This document shows, in pieces, positions 1 through 6,723 of a stretch of DNA of 64,000 nucleotides (positions are counted from its first letter, which is position 1; every line of letters begins with the position of its first letter). Origin of the DNA: SIG607 sp045590395 (GTDB lineage: Bacteria > Bacillota > Clostridia > Oscillospirales > Acutalibacteraceae); NCBI GenBank assembly GCA_045590395.1, contig JAZNQX010000063.1, positions 11,260-75,259 of the forward strand, written 5' to 3'. Below the pieces are notes generated by a model. It saw nothing but the letters and a program-made list of their open reading frames with translations. It had not been told where the DNA came from and did no database searches. A program made the position numbers and the translations under genes.

Positions 1-322
1 CGGCCCTGCCTATGGCGGCGGTTACCTTGCCGCACCTGATGCCGTTCCCTTTGATGGTGAGCTTGACTACACCATTGTTGATAACATAAATAAACTGAAA
101 ATTCTTAAATTCATAGGCAGATATAAAAAAGGTGAGGTTGACGGATTGTCATTTATACATAAAGGAAAGTGTAAAACATTTTCAATTAGAAGCGATAAAA
201 AGCTGCCCGTAAACCTTGACGGAGAAATTTTTGAAATGAAGGAAATTGACTTTTCTATAATAAAAAGCGGTGTAAAATTCCAGCTTCCCTCATCGGTTGT
301 TAAAAATTTCTTAACTAAGTGA
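1..322 (+). CDS. Diacylglycerol/lipid kinase family protein, C-terminal part (5' end outside window)
   Basis: The open frame runs from base 2 to the TGA at 320-322, about 106 residues, with no start inside the window. The visible part has a glycine-rich beginning and ends in a beta-rich segment with the phrases LPVNLDGE and FQLPSSVVKNF. These resemble the C-terminal domain of the DgkB/YegS/BmrU lipid kinase family, whose members phosphorylate diacylglycerol or related lipids at the membrane. The nucleotide-binding N-terminal domain is not visible, so the substrate cannot be judged. The next gene is the separately promoted groES. Family call is moderate; an individual gene name is not supported. 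Confidence 0.65.
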   Translation, partial: GPAYGGGYLAAPDAVPFDGELDYTIVDNINKLKILKFIGRYKKGEVDGLSFIHKGKCKTFSIRSDKKLPVNLDGEIFEMKEIDFSIIKSGVKFQLPSSVVKNFLTK

Positions 323-341
323 AAAATATTAGTAAATAGAC

Positions 342-369
342 TTGATTTTTAGAAAAATATGGATACAAT
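342..369 (+). promoter_or_regulatory. Sigma-A promoter of groES-groEL
   Basis: A TTGATT -35 box (342-347) and TACAAT -10 box (364-369) are separated by 16 bp. The start point would fall at the left edge of the CIRCE element, as expected for HrcA-controlled promoters. Confidence 0.75.
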
Positions 370-374
370 ATATA

Positions 375-401
375 TTAGCACTCGAAGTAGCAGAGTGCTA
401 A
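375..401 (+). promoter_or_regulatory. CIRCE operator (HrcA binding site)
   Basis: TTAGCACTC (375-383), nine spacer bases, then GAGTGCTAA (393-401). Both arms match the CIRCE consensus perfectly. The position between promoter and groES predicts repression by HrcA and induction by heat or protein-folding stress. hrcA itself is not in this window. Confidence 0.97.
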
Positions 402-433
402 TTAATAAGTAATTTAATATTGGAGGAAATATT

Positions 434-721
434 ATGACTATTAAACCATTGGCTGATAAAGTAGTTACCCGCCTTGTAGAAGCTGAGGAAACTACCAAAA
501 GCGGAATTATACTTACTGCTGCAGCTAAAGAAAAGCCTCAGGTAGCTGAGGTTGTTGCTGTAGGTCCCGGCGCTTATGATAAGAACGGTAATCTTATTCC
601 TATGACCGTTAAGGTAGGGGATAAGGTTCTTACCAATAAATATTCCGGTACAGAGGTTAAACTTGATGGCGAGGAATATAGTATAGTAAGCCTTGTTGAT
701 ATTTTGGCTATTGTAGAATAA
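434..721 (+). CDS. groES: GroES co-chaperonin (10 kDa)
   Basis: 95 residues, normal length for GroES. It begins with the family phrase IKPLADKVV, carries the mobile loop (about residues 18-36, with KSGIILTAAAKEKPQ) that contacts GroEL, and has the central VGPGAYDKNG and C-terminal VSLVDILAIVE strands. The heptameric lid caps GroEL and encloses unfolded protein in the cytoplasm. The ATG is preceded by a GGAGG ribosome site at 422-426. It is the first gene of a two-gene operon with groEL 14 nt downstream, behind a CIRCE operator. Confidence 0.98.
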   Translation: MTIKPLADKVVTRLVEAEETTKSGIILTAAAKEKPQVAEVVAVGPGAYDKNGNLIPMTVKVGDKVLTNKYSGTEVKLDGEEYSIVSLVDILAIVE

Positions 722-735
722 GGAGAAGATATATT

Positions 736-2373
736 ATGGCAAAAGATATTATTTTCGGCGAAGAAGCCAGAAAAAAACTTCAGGCAGGCGTTGACCAGCT
801 TGCTGATGCAGTAAAGGTAACTCTTGGCCCTAAGGGAAGAAATGTTGTTCTTGATAAGAAATACGGCTCACCCCTTATTACCAACGACGGTGTTACTATC
901 GCTAAGGATATTGAACTTGATGACCCCTTTGAAAATATGGGAGCTCAGCTTGTAAAGGAAGTATCTGTTAAGACTAACGATGCCGCAGGTGACGGTACCA
1001 CTACCGCAACCGTTCTTGCACAGGCTCTTATTTTAGAGGGTATGAAGAATGTTGCCGCAGGTGCTAATCCTATGGTGGTTAAAAAGGGTATTGCTAAGGC
1101 AGTAGATACCGCAGTAAATACTGTTGTTGCCAATTCTAAAAAGGTTACCTGCAGTGAGGATATCGCAAGAGTTGCTACCGTTTCCGCAGGAGACGAATTT
1201 ATCGGTGGACTTATTGCCGAGGCCATGGATAAGGTAACCGCCGACGGTGTTATTACCGTTGAGGAGTCTAAAACCGCAGAAACCTATATTGATGTAGTTG
1301 AGGGTATGCAGTTTGACAGAGGCTATATTACTCCCTATATGGCTACCGATACAGATAAGATGGAAGCAGTTATAGATGACGCTCTTATTCTTATAACCGA
1401 TAAGAAAATTTCCTCTATTCAGGAAATTTTACCCCTTCTTGAGCAAATTGTTCAGACAGGCAAAAAACTTGTTATTATTGCTGAGGATATTGAGGGCGAC
1501 GCTCTTTCTAACCTTATTATCAATAAGCTTCGCGGCGTGTTTACCTGTGTTGGAGTTAAGGCTCCCGGCTTTGGTGACAGAAGAAAAGAAATGCTCCGCG
1601 ATATCGCTATACTCACAGGCGGTGAGGTTATAACCGAAGAGCTTGGTCTTGACCTTAAGGAAACCACACTTGACCTTTTAGGCAGAGCTGCTCAGGTTAA
1701 GGTTGGCAAGGAAACCACCGTTATTGTTGACGGCGCAGGCGATAAGGCTCTAATAAGTGACAGAATTAATCAGATTAAAAATCAGATTGAGGTTACCACC
1801 TCCGACTTTGACAGAGAAAAGCTTCAGGAAAGACTTGCAAAGCTTGCAGGCGGTGTTGCTGTTGTTAAGGTTGGCGCTGCTACCGAAATTGAAATGAAGG
1901 AAAAGAAACTTCGTATAGAAGACGCTCTCTCAGCTACAAAAGCCGCCGTTGAGGAAGGTATTGTAGCAGGCGGCGGTGTAGCCCTCGTTAATGCAATAGG
2001 CTCTGTAAAAGAACTTCTCAGCACTACCGACGGTGACGAAAAGACAGGTGTTAATATTGTGCTTAAGGCACTTGAGGCACCGATTCGTCAGATAGCCGCA
2101 AATGCAGGTCTTGAGGGCTCTGTAATAGTTGATAAAATTGTTAGTGCAGGTAAATCAAACTATGGCTTTGATGCATATAAAGAGGTTTATACCGATATGA
2201 TAGAAGCAGGTATAGTTGACCCGACAAAGGTTACCCGTTCTGCACTTCAGAATGCCGCTTCAGTTGCTTCAATGGTGCTTACCACCGAAACTCTTGTGGC
2301 AGATAAAAAGGAAGACGCCGCAGCCGCTAATGCTGCCGCCGCAGCCGCAGCCGCTCAGGGCGGAATGTACTAA
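736..2373 (+). CDS. groEL: GroEL chaperonin (60 kDa)
   Basis: 545 residues, full length for the group I chaperonin that folds proteins with ATP in a 14-mer together with GroES. Visible signatures are VTLGPKGRNVVLDKKYG near residues 28-46, the nucleotide-binding GDGTTTATVLAQ near residue 86, and GIVAGGGVALV in the C-terminal equatorial domain. AGGAGA at 721-726 serves as ribosome site, directly after the groES stop. The tail is unusual: an alanine-rich run with a single GGMY end instead of several GGM repeats. Transcription ends at the hairpin that follows. Confidence 0.98.
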   Translation: MAKDIIFGEEARKKLQAGVDQLADAVKVTLGPKGRNVVLDKKYGSPLITNDGVTIAKDIELDDPFENMGAQLVKEVSVKTNDAAGDGTTTATVLAQALILEGMKNVAAGANPMVVKKGIAKAVDTAVNTVVANSKKVTCSEDIARVATVSAGDEFIGGLIAEAMDKVTADGVITVEESKTAETYIDVVEGMQFDRGYITPYMATDTDKMEAVIDDALILITDKKISSIQEILPLLEQIVQTGKKLVIIAEDIEGDALSNLIINKLRGVFTCVGVKAPGFGDRRKEMLRDIAILTGGEVITEELGLDLKETTLDLLGRAAQVKVGKETTVIVDGAGDKALISDRINQIKNQIEVTTSDFDREKLQERLAKLAGGVAVVKVGAATEIEMKEKKLRIEDALSATKAAVEEGIVAGGGVALVNAIGSVKELLSTTDGDEKTGVNIVLKALEAPIRQIAANAGLEGSVIVDKIVSAGKSNYGFDAYKEVYTDMIEAGIVDPTKVTRSALQNAASVASMVLTTETLVADKKEDAAAANAAAAAAAAQGGMY

Positions 2374-2385
2374 TATTAAACTCGA

Positions 2386-2414
2386 AAAGGCGATGATTAA
2401 TCATCGCCTTTTTT
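2386..2414 (+). terminator. Rho-independent terminator of groES-groEL
   Basis: AAGGCGATGAT pairs with its exact complement around a two-base centre, followed by a T run. It lies 12 nt after the groEL stop. Confidence 0.92.
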
Positions 2415-2528
2415 GTGTAACAATTATAGAGGTTGGTAAAGAATAAAATTTTTTGTTTGCTGGTTATAAAACAAAAAATGCCGGTTTCGACATTTTAATT
2501 TTTCATTATTAATTAGTGAAGCGATTTC

Positions 2529-2578
2529 AATATTCATTATTCATTACGGAAATCCGCTTTTAATGAATGATGAATATT
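2529..2578. repeat. AT-rich inverted repeat (possible miniature element)
   Basis: Two 18-nt arms (2529-2546 and 2561-2578) are complementary with one mismatch and enclose a 14-nt loop. The surroundings (2490-2600) are more of the same ATTCATTATT-like sequence. It lies between the groEL terminator and the tRNA-Leu locus. No ORF or transposase is present. Confidence 0.6.
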
Positions 2579-2606
2579 GAATAATGAAGAATGAATAGTA
2601 CAAAAT

Positions 2607-2637
2607 CAAAAATCCGTCCACTTTCGTGAACGGATTT
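2607..2637 (-). terminator. Terminator after the displaced tRNA-Leu 3'-end copy
   Basis: Read on the minus strand, AAATCCGTTCAC pairs with GTGGACGGATTT around a GAAA tetraloop and is followed by T residues. It lies 8 nt after the CCA of the second tRNA-Leu 3' end (2645), so it looks like the original terminator of the tRNA locus. Confidence 0.8.
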
Positions 2638-2644
2638 CCGATTT

Positions 2645-2851
2645 TGGTGCGGGTGACAGGACGCAACTCGCTATGCGATTTGCCCTGCTTGACGACCGTT
2701 GCCTTGCAACAGTACCCGTCTGCGCACCACACACCTAAAAAACAGTTCACAGAACTGTTTTCTTAACGGCGTGTGCCTTCATAAGCTTCAAGTCCTACCA
2801 CCGCAAATAAAACAAATTCCGAGCTTAACCTAAAGGTCAAACTCGGAAATT
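2645..2851 (-). repeat. tRNA-3'-end-associated structured repeat (copy at tRNA-Leu)
   Basis: 207 nt on the minus strand, from just after the tRNA-Leu CCA to a second CCA at 2645. Order in transcription direction: a terminator-like hairpin, a reverse-oriented fragment of the tRNA T-arm (GGACTTGAA), a core, and a direct copy of the tRNA 3' end (GTCCTGTCACCCGCACCA). The core shares the blocks CGTTAAGAAAACAGTTC, GTGAACTGTTTTT, AGACGGGTACTGTT and AACGGTCGTC, in the same order, with the repeat beyond tRNA-Lys at 33462-33660. No protein is encoded. Confidence 0.85.
2806..2850 (-). terminator. Terminator immediately after tRNA-Leu
   Basis: On the minus strand the stem TTCCGAGTTTGACC / GGTTAAGCTCGGAA has a TTTA loop and is followed by a T-rich stretch. 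It starts one base after the tRNA CCA. It appears to be part of the repeat, because the tRNA-Lys repeat begins the same way. Confidence 0.75.
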
Positions 2852-2934
2852 TGGTGCGGGAGACAGGACTTGAACCTGCACGGTGAACCGCTAGCTCCTA
2901 AGGCTAGTGCGTCTGCCAATTCCGCCACACCCGC
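2852..2934 (-). tRNA. tRNA-Leu (anticodon UAG)
   Basis: 83 nt with encoded CCA. The anticodon stem CTAGC/GCTAG encloses loop CTTAGGA, giving anticodon TAG (reads CUN leucine codons). A class II variable arm (CGG TTCA CCG) and the T-loop TTCAAGT are present. The acceptor pairs GCGGGTG with CTCCCGC, leaving a T-T mismatch at pair 6-67. The displaced 3'-end copy nearby has CACCCGC, which would pair perfectly. No promoter lies directly upstream; the nearest good one precedes the 5'-end copy about 210 nt away. Confidence 0.93.
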
Positions 2935-3142
2935 AAATATTATTGAAATTTTGTTTTAAATCGGTTAATGAAGTTCTACTTGTATATCATCGGCAGCCGC
3001 ACTACGTGCGTTACCCTCAGAAATATAGTCGTTCTGCTCGCTTGGAGCGCGTCGCATTACTCCTTATTTCTTCACCTCAGCAAAGTACCTTCATCATCCA
3101 CCGGATGCGGCACTTTGCTTCGCCCAATTCCGCCACACCCGC
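2935..3142 (-). repeat. tRNA-5'-end copy plus hairpin-rich spacer upstream of tRNA-Leu
   Basis: On the minus strand the region starts at 3142 with a 19-nt exact copy of the tRNA-Leu 5' end (3142-3124, GCGGGTGTGGCGGAATTGG). It continues with about 190 nt containing three hairpins: GCAAAGTGCC/GGTACTTTGC, CGCT-CCA-AGCG and CGCAC-GTA-GTGCG. The complete tRNA-Leu follows. It shows no clear sequence match to the 3'-side repeat and no credible ORF. Confidence 0.75.
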
Positions 3143-3166
3143 ATAGTATTTTTAAACTGCTAATAT

Positions 3167-3195
3167 ATTTTATAATAGAAACTCACTTATGTCAA
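3167..3195 (-). promoter_or_regulatory. Sigma-A promoter of the tRNA-Leu locus
   Basis: On the minus strand, TTGACA (3195-3190) and TAAAAT (3172-3167) are 17 bp apart. The start point is predicted about 15-20 nt before the tRNA 5'-end copy at 3142, which is normal promoter-to-tRNA spacing for that copy rather than for the complete tRNA. Confidence 0.7.
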
Positions 3196-3205
3196 GAATT
3201 ACTCG

Positions 3206-3234
3206 TTGATTTTATAGTAAAGATGTGATATAAT
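3206..3234 (+). promoter_or_regulatory. Sigma-A promoter of the cytidylate-kinase-like gene
   Basis: TTGATT (3206-3211) and TATAAT (3229-3234) with a 17-bp spacer. The promoter diverges from the tRNA-Leu promoter. Confidence 0.8.
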
Positions 3235-3295
3235 AACAAAAAAGGGAAATATTATTCACAATTTTTATTTATTATATACAAAAAAGGAGACACTT

Positions 3296-3922
3296 ATGAG
3301 TAGCGACAACTTCATTATTACTATTGGCAGAGAGTTCGGTAGCGGTGGTCACGCTATAGCAAAAATGTTGGCAGAGGATTTAGGCGTAAAATTATACGAC
3401 AAAGAGTTGCTTGACCTTGCCGCAAAAAACAGCGGACTAAGCGCCGATATACTAAAAGAATATGACGAAAAGCCTACAAACAGTTTCCTTTATTCGCTGT
3501 CTTTAGGCTCTTACACCTACGACAGTATTTTAAGCGGTGTTCACAATTTGCCTCTTGTGGATAAGGTTTTTTCTGCTCAATCGAAGATAATAAGAGAAAT
3601 TGCTGAAAAAGAGTCTTGTGTTATAGTAGGCCGTTGCGCTGACAGTATACTAAAGGGTAGTGAAAATTTACTGACGGTATTTATTCACGCCGATATAGAT
3701 TTCAGAGCCAAGCGCGTTATGGAATATGAAAATATATCCTATGAAAAAGCGGTTGATATGGTACGTAAGTCTGATAAAAAACGAGCCAGCTATCATAATT
3801 ATTTTGCTGATAACAAGTGGGGTGACGCCTCATCCTATGATTTGTGCATTAACAGTGAAATTGGCTTTGAAAATGTTGTTCACATAATAAAATACTGTGT
3901 TAAAGAGCATATCCACGGATAA
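3296..3922 (+). CDS. Cytidylate kinase-like family protein
   Basis: 208 residues. The N-terminus ITIGREFGSGGHAIAKMLA (residues 8-26) is the altered P-loop of the cytidylate-kinase-2 family (PF13189). It is followed by LYDKELLDLAA and IVGRCADSIL, both typical of that family. These are small P-loop NTPases of uncertain substrate, often annotated as cytidylate kinase-like; the true Cmk enzyme is usually a separate gene. A good AAGGAGA ribosome site lies at 3285-3291. It appears monocistronic, with its own promoter and a strong terminator. Confidence 0.85.
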   Translation: MSSDNFIITIGREFGSGGHAIAKMLAEDLGVKLYDKELLDLAAKNSGLSADILKEYDEKPTNSFLYSLSLGSYTYDSILSGVHNLPLVDKVFSAQSKIIREIAEKESCVIVGRCADSILKGSENLLTVFIHADIDFRAKRVMEYENISYEKAVDMVRKSDKKRASYHNYFADNKWGDASSYDLCINSEIGFENVVHIIKYCVKEHIHG

Positions 3923-3936
3923 CTCAAAATATAACA

Positions 3937-3980
3937 AAAACCTGCTTTTTCCATAATATATATGGAAGGGCAGGTTTTTT
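3937..3980 (+). terminator. Terminator whose 3' arm carries the yunB ribosome site
   Basis: AACCTGC plus TTTTCCATA pair with TATGGAA plus GCAGGTT around a short AT loop, followed by seven T residues. The GGAAGGGCAGG in the descending arm is also the only ribosome-binding sequence for yunB, whose ATG begins two bases after this feature. Confidence 0.85.
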
Positions 3981-3981
3981 T

Positions 3982-4656
3982 ATGCGAAAAAAGAGTAAAT
4001 TTTTACGGCTTTTAATAATATTTATTTTAGTAATAGCGGTGTGTTTATCCGCATTTTTAGTAGTAGACCGCCGTATGCGCAGAGTTATATGCGACTACAG
4101 CGCGTCGGTGGGGGAAACCGTTATGGTGCGCACCGTTGATGAAGTGATAAGCGAAATATTTTGTGAGGAGAACATAGAATATTCGGATATTGTAACGGTC
4201 AGCAGGGACAGCGAGGGAAAGGTGACCTCTCTTGAGGTTTCTGCCACAAAGGTGAACTACATAAAATCTAAAATTTCGGTAAAGGTGGCAGAAAGCATAG
4301 CACTTAAAGAAAAATATGATTTAGAAATACCTGTGGGCACCATAATAGGTAATGAATACACAATAGGCAGAGGGCCCAGTATAAAATTCAAAATGCAGAT
4401 AACCACCACGGTAATTGCAGATTTTGAAAGTAAATTCTACAGCGCTGGTATAAATCAGGTGCTTCATCAGATACATATTAAAGTGAAGATGAACGGACAC
4501 ACAGTGGTGCCCTGGTACCGTTCAGCCTTTAATGCCGAAACCAGCGTTATTGCGGCGCAAACCGTAATAGTAGGAATGACACCCGATGCCTACACAAATG
4601 TTATAGAGGCAGGAACCGATGCTACACAGGATATATTTGATTTTGGTACTCACTGA
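3982..4656 (+). CDS. yunB: Sporulation protein YunB
   Basis: 224 residues, as expected for YunB (PF09560), a membrane-associated protein required for sporulation in Bacillus. There is a basic N-terminus, one transmembrane segment at about residues 8-28, and then an extracytoplasmic domain with SRDSEGKVTSLEVSATKVNYIK and the IPVGTIIGNEYTIGRGP motif. The start follows the preceding terminator directly, so its ribosome site is in the terminator stem. Its stop overlaps the stop of the opposing NUDIX gene. It indicates an endospore-forming lineage. Mother-cell expression is an inference from the family; no sigma-E promoter was identified. Confidence 0.88.
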   Translation: MRKKSKFLRLLIIFILVIAVCLSAFLVVDRRMRRVICDYSASVGETVMVRTVDEVISEIFCEENIEYSDIVTVSRDSEGKVTSLEVSATKVNYIKSKISVKVAESIALKEKYDLEIPVGTIIGNEYTIGRGPSIKFKMQITTTVIADFESKFYSAGINQVLHQIHIKVKMNGHTVVPWYRSAFNAETSVIAAQTVIVGMTPDAYTNVIEAGTDATQDIFDFGTH

Positions 4657-5105
4657 CTATTAAGTTTTGTATCTAAAATTTCTAAAATGTTGTTAGGTTT
4701 GGTTTTAAGTGAATCTACCTTGCTTAGCGGCACCCATTCAAAAACATCGTCACTGTTTTTAAGACTGCAAAAGGAGTCACACTTTAAAAGCTCTTTATCA
4801 AGAAGCGTTACTCTGTGGTAAAAGCATATTTCGTGACAGGGTGGATTTTTTGAGGAGAAATCTTCACTTACAAATTCAAATTCGTCTATTAAGATAACGG
4901 CGCCTATTTCTTCTGAGAACTTTCTGATAATTGCCTCTTTTGAGGTTTCGCTGAAGGCAATATTTCCACCCGGTAAAGAGTAGGTGCCGTTTTTACTTCT
5001 TTTAAGAAGCAGACGGTTATTGCAAAAACAAAAGCCTGATGCCTTAAGGCTGAAAATATTGTCGTCAACCTTTAGTAATATTTCTTTTTCCATATTATCA
5101 CACAA
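4650..5105 (-). CDS. NUDIX hydrolase
   Basis: 151 residues from a TTG at 5105, or 147 from the in-frame ATG at 5093, which may be the real start. The Nudix box lies at residues 47-69: G-x5-E-x7-R-K-x-x-E-E-x-G. It is complete except that the glutamate following the arginine is lysine (R61-K62). The EE pair that binds metal is intact. Such enzymes hydrolyse nucleoside diphosphates linked to another group; the substrate is unknown. It is second in a minus-strand pair with the ACT-domain gene and overlaps its end. The 3' end overlaps the convergent yunB stop by 7 nt. Confidence 0.85.
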   Translation of the reverse strand: MCDNMEKEILLKVDDNIFSLKASGFCFCNNRLLLKRSKNGTYSLPGGNIAFSETSKEAIIRKFSEEIGAVILIDEFEFVSEDFSSKNPPCHEICFYHRVTLLDKELLKCDSFCSLKNSDDVFEWVPLSKVDSLKTKPNNILEILDTKLNSQ

Positions 5106-5532
5106 GTTTCACGGATAAAACGCCGTCAATTTTTTTAATACTGCTTAAAAGTTCGTCAATGGATATAGGGGTATTATCGGTGTTGATTGTAAGCGATACC
5201 GCCGCAGTTTCATCAACAGGGTGGTTCTGGTTAATGGTCAGAATATTAACACCCTGTTGGTATAATTTTGCAGTAAGTGCAGAAAATACACCTGCACGGT
5301 CACAAAGAACGGCGCTGATACAGATATTATTGCTCTCATTCTGTCCACTGTATACAAACACCTGGTCCTTATATTTATAAAAGGCGCTTCGCGAAATTCC
5401 TGCTTTTGAAACTGCCGCGCTGACACTTGAACAAGTGCCGTTTTGCAACAGTTCTTTTGCAAAAATTACCTTTGAGAAAACCTCGGGAAGTGCCGAAGCC
5501 TTAACCACCAGCATATCATAATTTTTCAACAT
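5098..5532 (-). CDS. ACT domain-containing protein (UPF0735/PheB-like)
   Basis: 144 residues from the ATG at 5532, chosen because GGGTGGTGG precedes it closely and because the promoter boxes lie just upstream at 5561-5589; longer in-frame starts would lie inside the promoter. The N-terminal half has a helix-turn-helix-like stretch (VSAAVSKAGISRSAFYKYKD, about residues 35-54). An ACT domain follows from about residue 70 (CDRAGVFSALTAKLYQQGVNILTINQ). ACT domains bind small ligands, usually amino acids. Relatives are called UPF0735 or PheB and are not well characterised. It is co-transcribed with the NUDIX gene. Confidence 0.85.
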   Translation of the reverse strand: MLKNYDMLVVKASALPEVFSKVIFAKELLQNGTCSSVSAAVSKAGISRSAFYKYKDQVFVYSGQNESNNICISAVLCDRAGVFSALTAKLYQQGVNILTINQNHPVDETAAVSLTINTDNTPISIDELLSSIKKIDGVLSVKLV

Positions 5533-6663
5533 GTGTCCACCACCCGTAAACATTTTTTTAATTATAATACATTTGCGCACAAAAATCAATACAGAAAAGG
5601 GATTGATAGTACGGATAACGATAAAAAGAAAAAATTTCTTATATATGTGGCGTTTGTAACGGTAATAGCGGCGCTAACCTATTTTGTTATCAAGTTTTGC
5701 CTTGCTTATCTTTTACCCTTTATAATCGGTACTGCTATCGCTTTTTTGGTGCAAAAGCCTGCGGCTACGTTGTCAGGCAAAATGAATATAAGGCAGGGAA
5801 CAGCATCACTGTGTCTTGTTATCGGGGTGTATATACTTCTGCTTGTTGCGGTTTTTCTGATTATCAACAGAATTTACGGCTTTGCTGTCAGCTTTACTCA
5901 AAAAGCCCCTGAACTGTTATCAAAGGTTACGCTTATCGTGACCAAAATTACAAGCAGTGTAGAAGGCTTTACAGGAAAAATGTCGGGCGGCTCGGGTGAT
6001 TTTGTTTCAAAAACGCTTGGTGATATTCTGCAGAGCGCGGCGGTAAAGGTATCAGGGATTATTTCTTCCTTTTTAAGCGGCTTTGTAACCGCTCTTCCGG
6101 GAATGGTACTAAGCATATTTGCGGCGGTAATTACCGGCTGTTATATAGCCAAAGATATTGACGCTTTAAAGCAGAACCTTTATTTTGCATTAAAGCCCGA
6201 ATATATGAAAACACTTAAAAAAATATGGTGCATTACGGTTAATAATGTATTCGGTCTTTTTAAAGGCTATCTGCTTTTAACATTGATAACCTTCATTGAA
6301 CTATCCGTAGGCTTTTTTATTCTCAGAGTAAACGGTGCTTTCCGCGCGGCTTTTCTTACTGCAGTTGTTGATTTACTCCCCGTATTCGGTTGCGGAACAG
6401 TGCTGATACCGTGGGCAATTATATCAGCCTTTAAGGGAAGTACCTTACGAGCGGTGGGACTGGTGGTAATATATCTGATAATAACTGCGGTGCGCAATAT
6501 TCTTGAACCTAAAATAATAGGAAAACAGGTGGGGCTTCATCCGCTTATTACCCTTATTTCAATGTTTTTAGGGCTTAAAATTTTCGGGCTTTCGGGGCTC
6601 GTCTTTTTGCCGCTGATAGTTACGGTAGCCTACAAAGTAACAGAACAAAAAACGGCAGCATAA
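5533..6663 (+). CDS. AI-2E family transporter (YdiK/YtvI-type permease)
   Basis: Up to 376 residues. About eight hydrophobic segments are visible, starting with FLIYVAFVTVIAALTYFVIK. The C-terminal half has the family features VVDLLPVFGCGTVLIPWA and ILEPKIIGKQVGLHPLITLI, which mark the AI-2E transporter / sporulation YtvI-like permease family. The transported substrate is unknown. The start is doubtful: the ATG at 5533 has no ribosome site, abuts the divergent ACT gene start, and the first 30 residues are low in recognisable similarity. The membrane part begins near residue 35. No better ATG, GTG or TTG exists in frame before it. Confidence 0.85.
   Translation: MSTTRKHFFNYNTFAHKNQYRKGIDSTDNDKKKKFLIYVAFVTVIAALTYFVIKFCLAYLLPFIIGTAIAFLVQKPAATLSGKMNIRQGTASLCLVIGVYILLLVAVFLIINRIYGFAVSFTQKAPELLSKVTLIVTKITSSVEGFTGKMSGGSGDFVSKTLGDILQSAAVKVSGIISSFLSGFVTALPGMVLSIFAAVITGCYIAKDIDALKQNLYFALKPEYMKTLKKIWCITVNNVFGLFKGYLLLTLITFIELSVGFFILRVNGAFRAAFLTAVVDLLPVFGCGTVLIPWAIISAFKGSTLRAVGLVVIYLIITAVRNILEPKIIGKQVGLHPLITLISMFLGLKIFGLSGLVFLPLIVTVAYKVTEQKTAA
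5561..5589 (-). promoter_or_regulatory. Sigma-A promoter of the ACT-NUDIX pair
   Basis: On the minus strand, TTGATT (5589-5584) and TATAAT (5566-5561) with exactly 17 bp between. It lies inside the N-terminal reading frame proposed for the divergent permease. Confidence 0.85.
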
Positions 6664-6723
6664 TATATAGTGTATTGCGGCAAATATATAAGCAATACAA
6701 GCATTGCAGGGCGGTTTTTTAAA

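Noticed and set aside
2907..3228. Two overlapping + strand ORFs (79 and 86 codons)
   Set aside because: They overlap the antisense of tRNA-Leu and its 5'-side hairpins and have no ribosome site.
2500..3295. Integrase-bearing genomic island at tRNA-Leu
   Set aside because: tRNA ends are duplicated as at attachment sites, but no integrase, excisionase or cargo gene lies between the copies; the elements are about 200 nt and non-coding.
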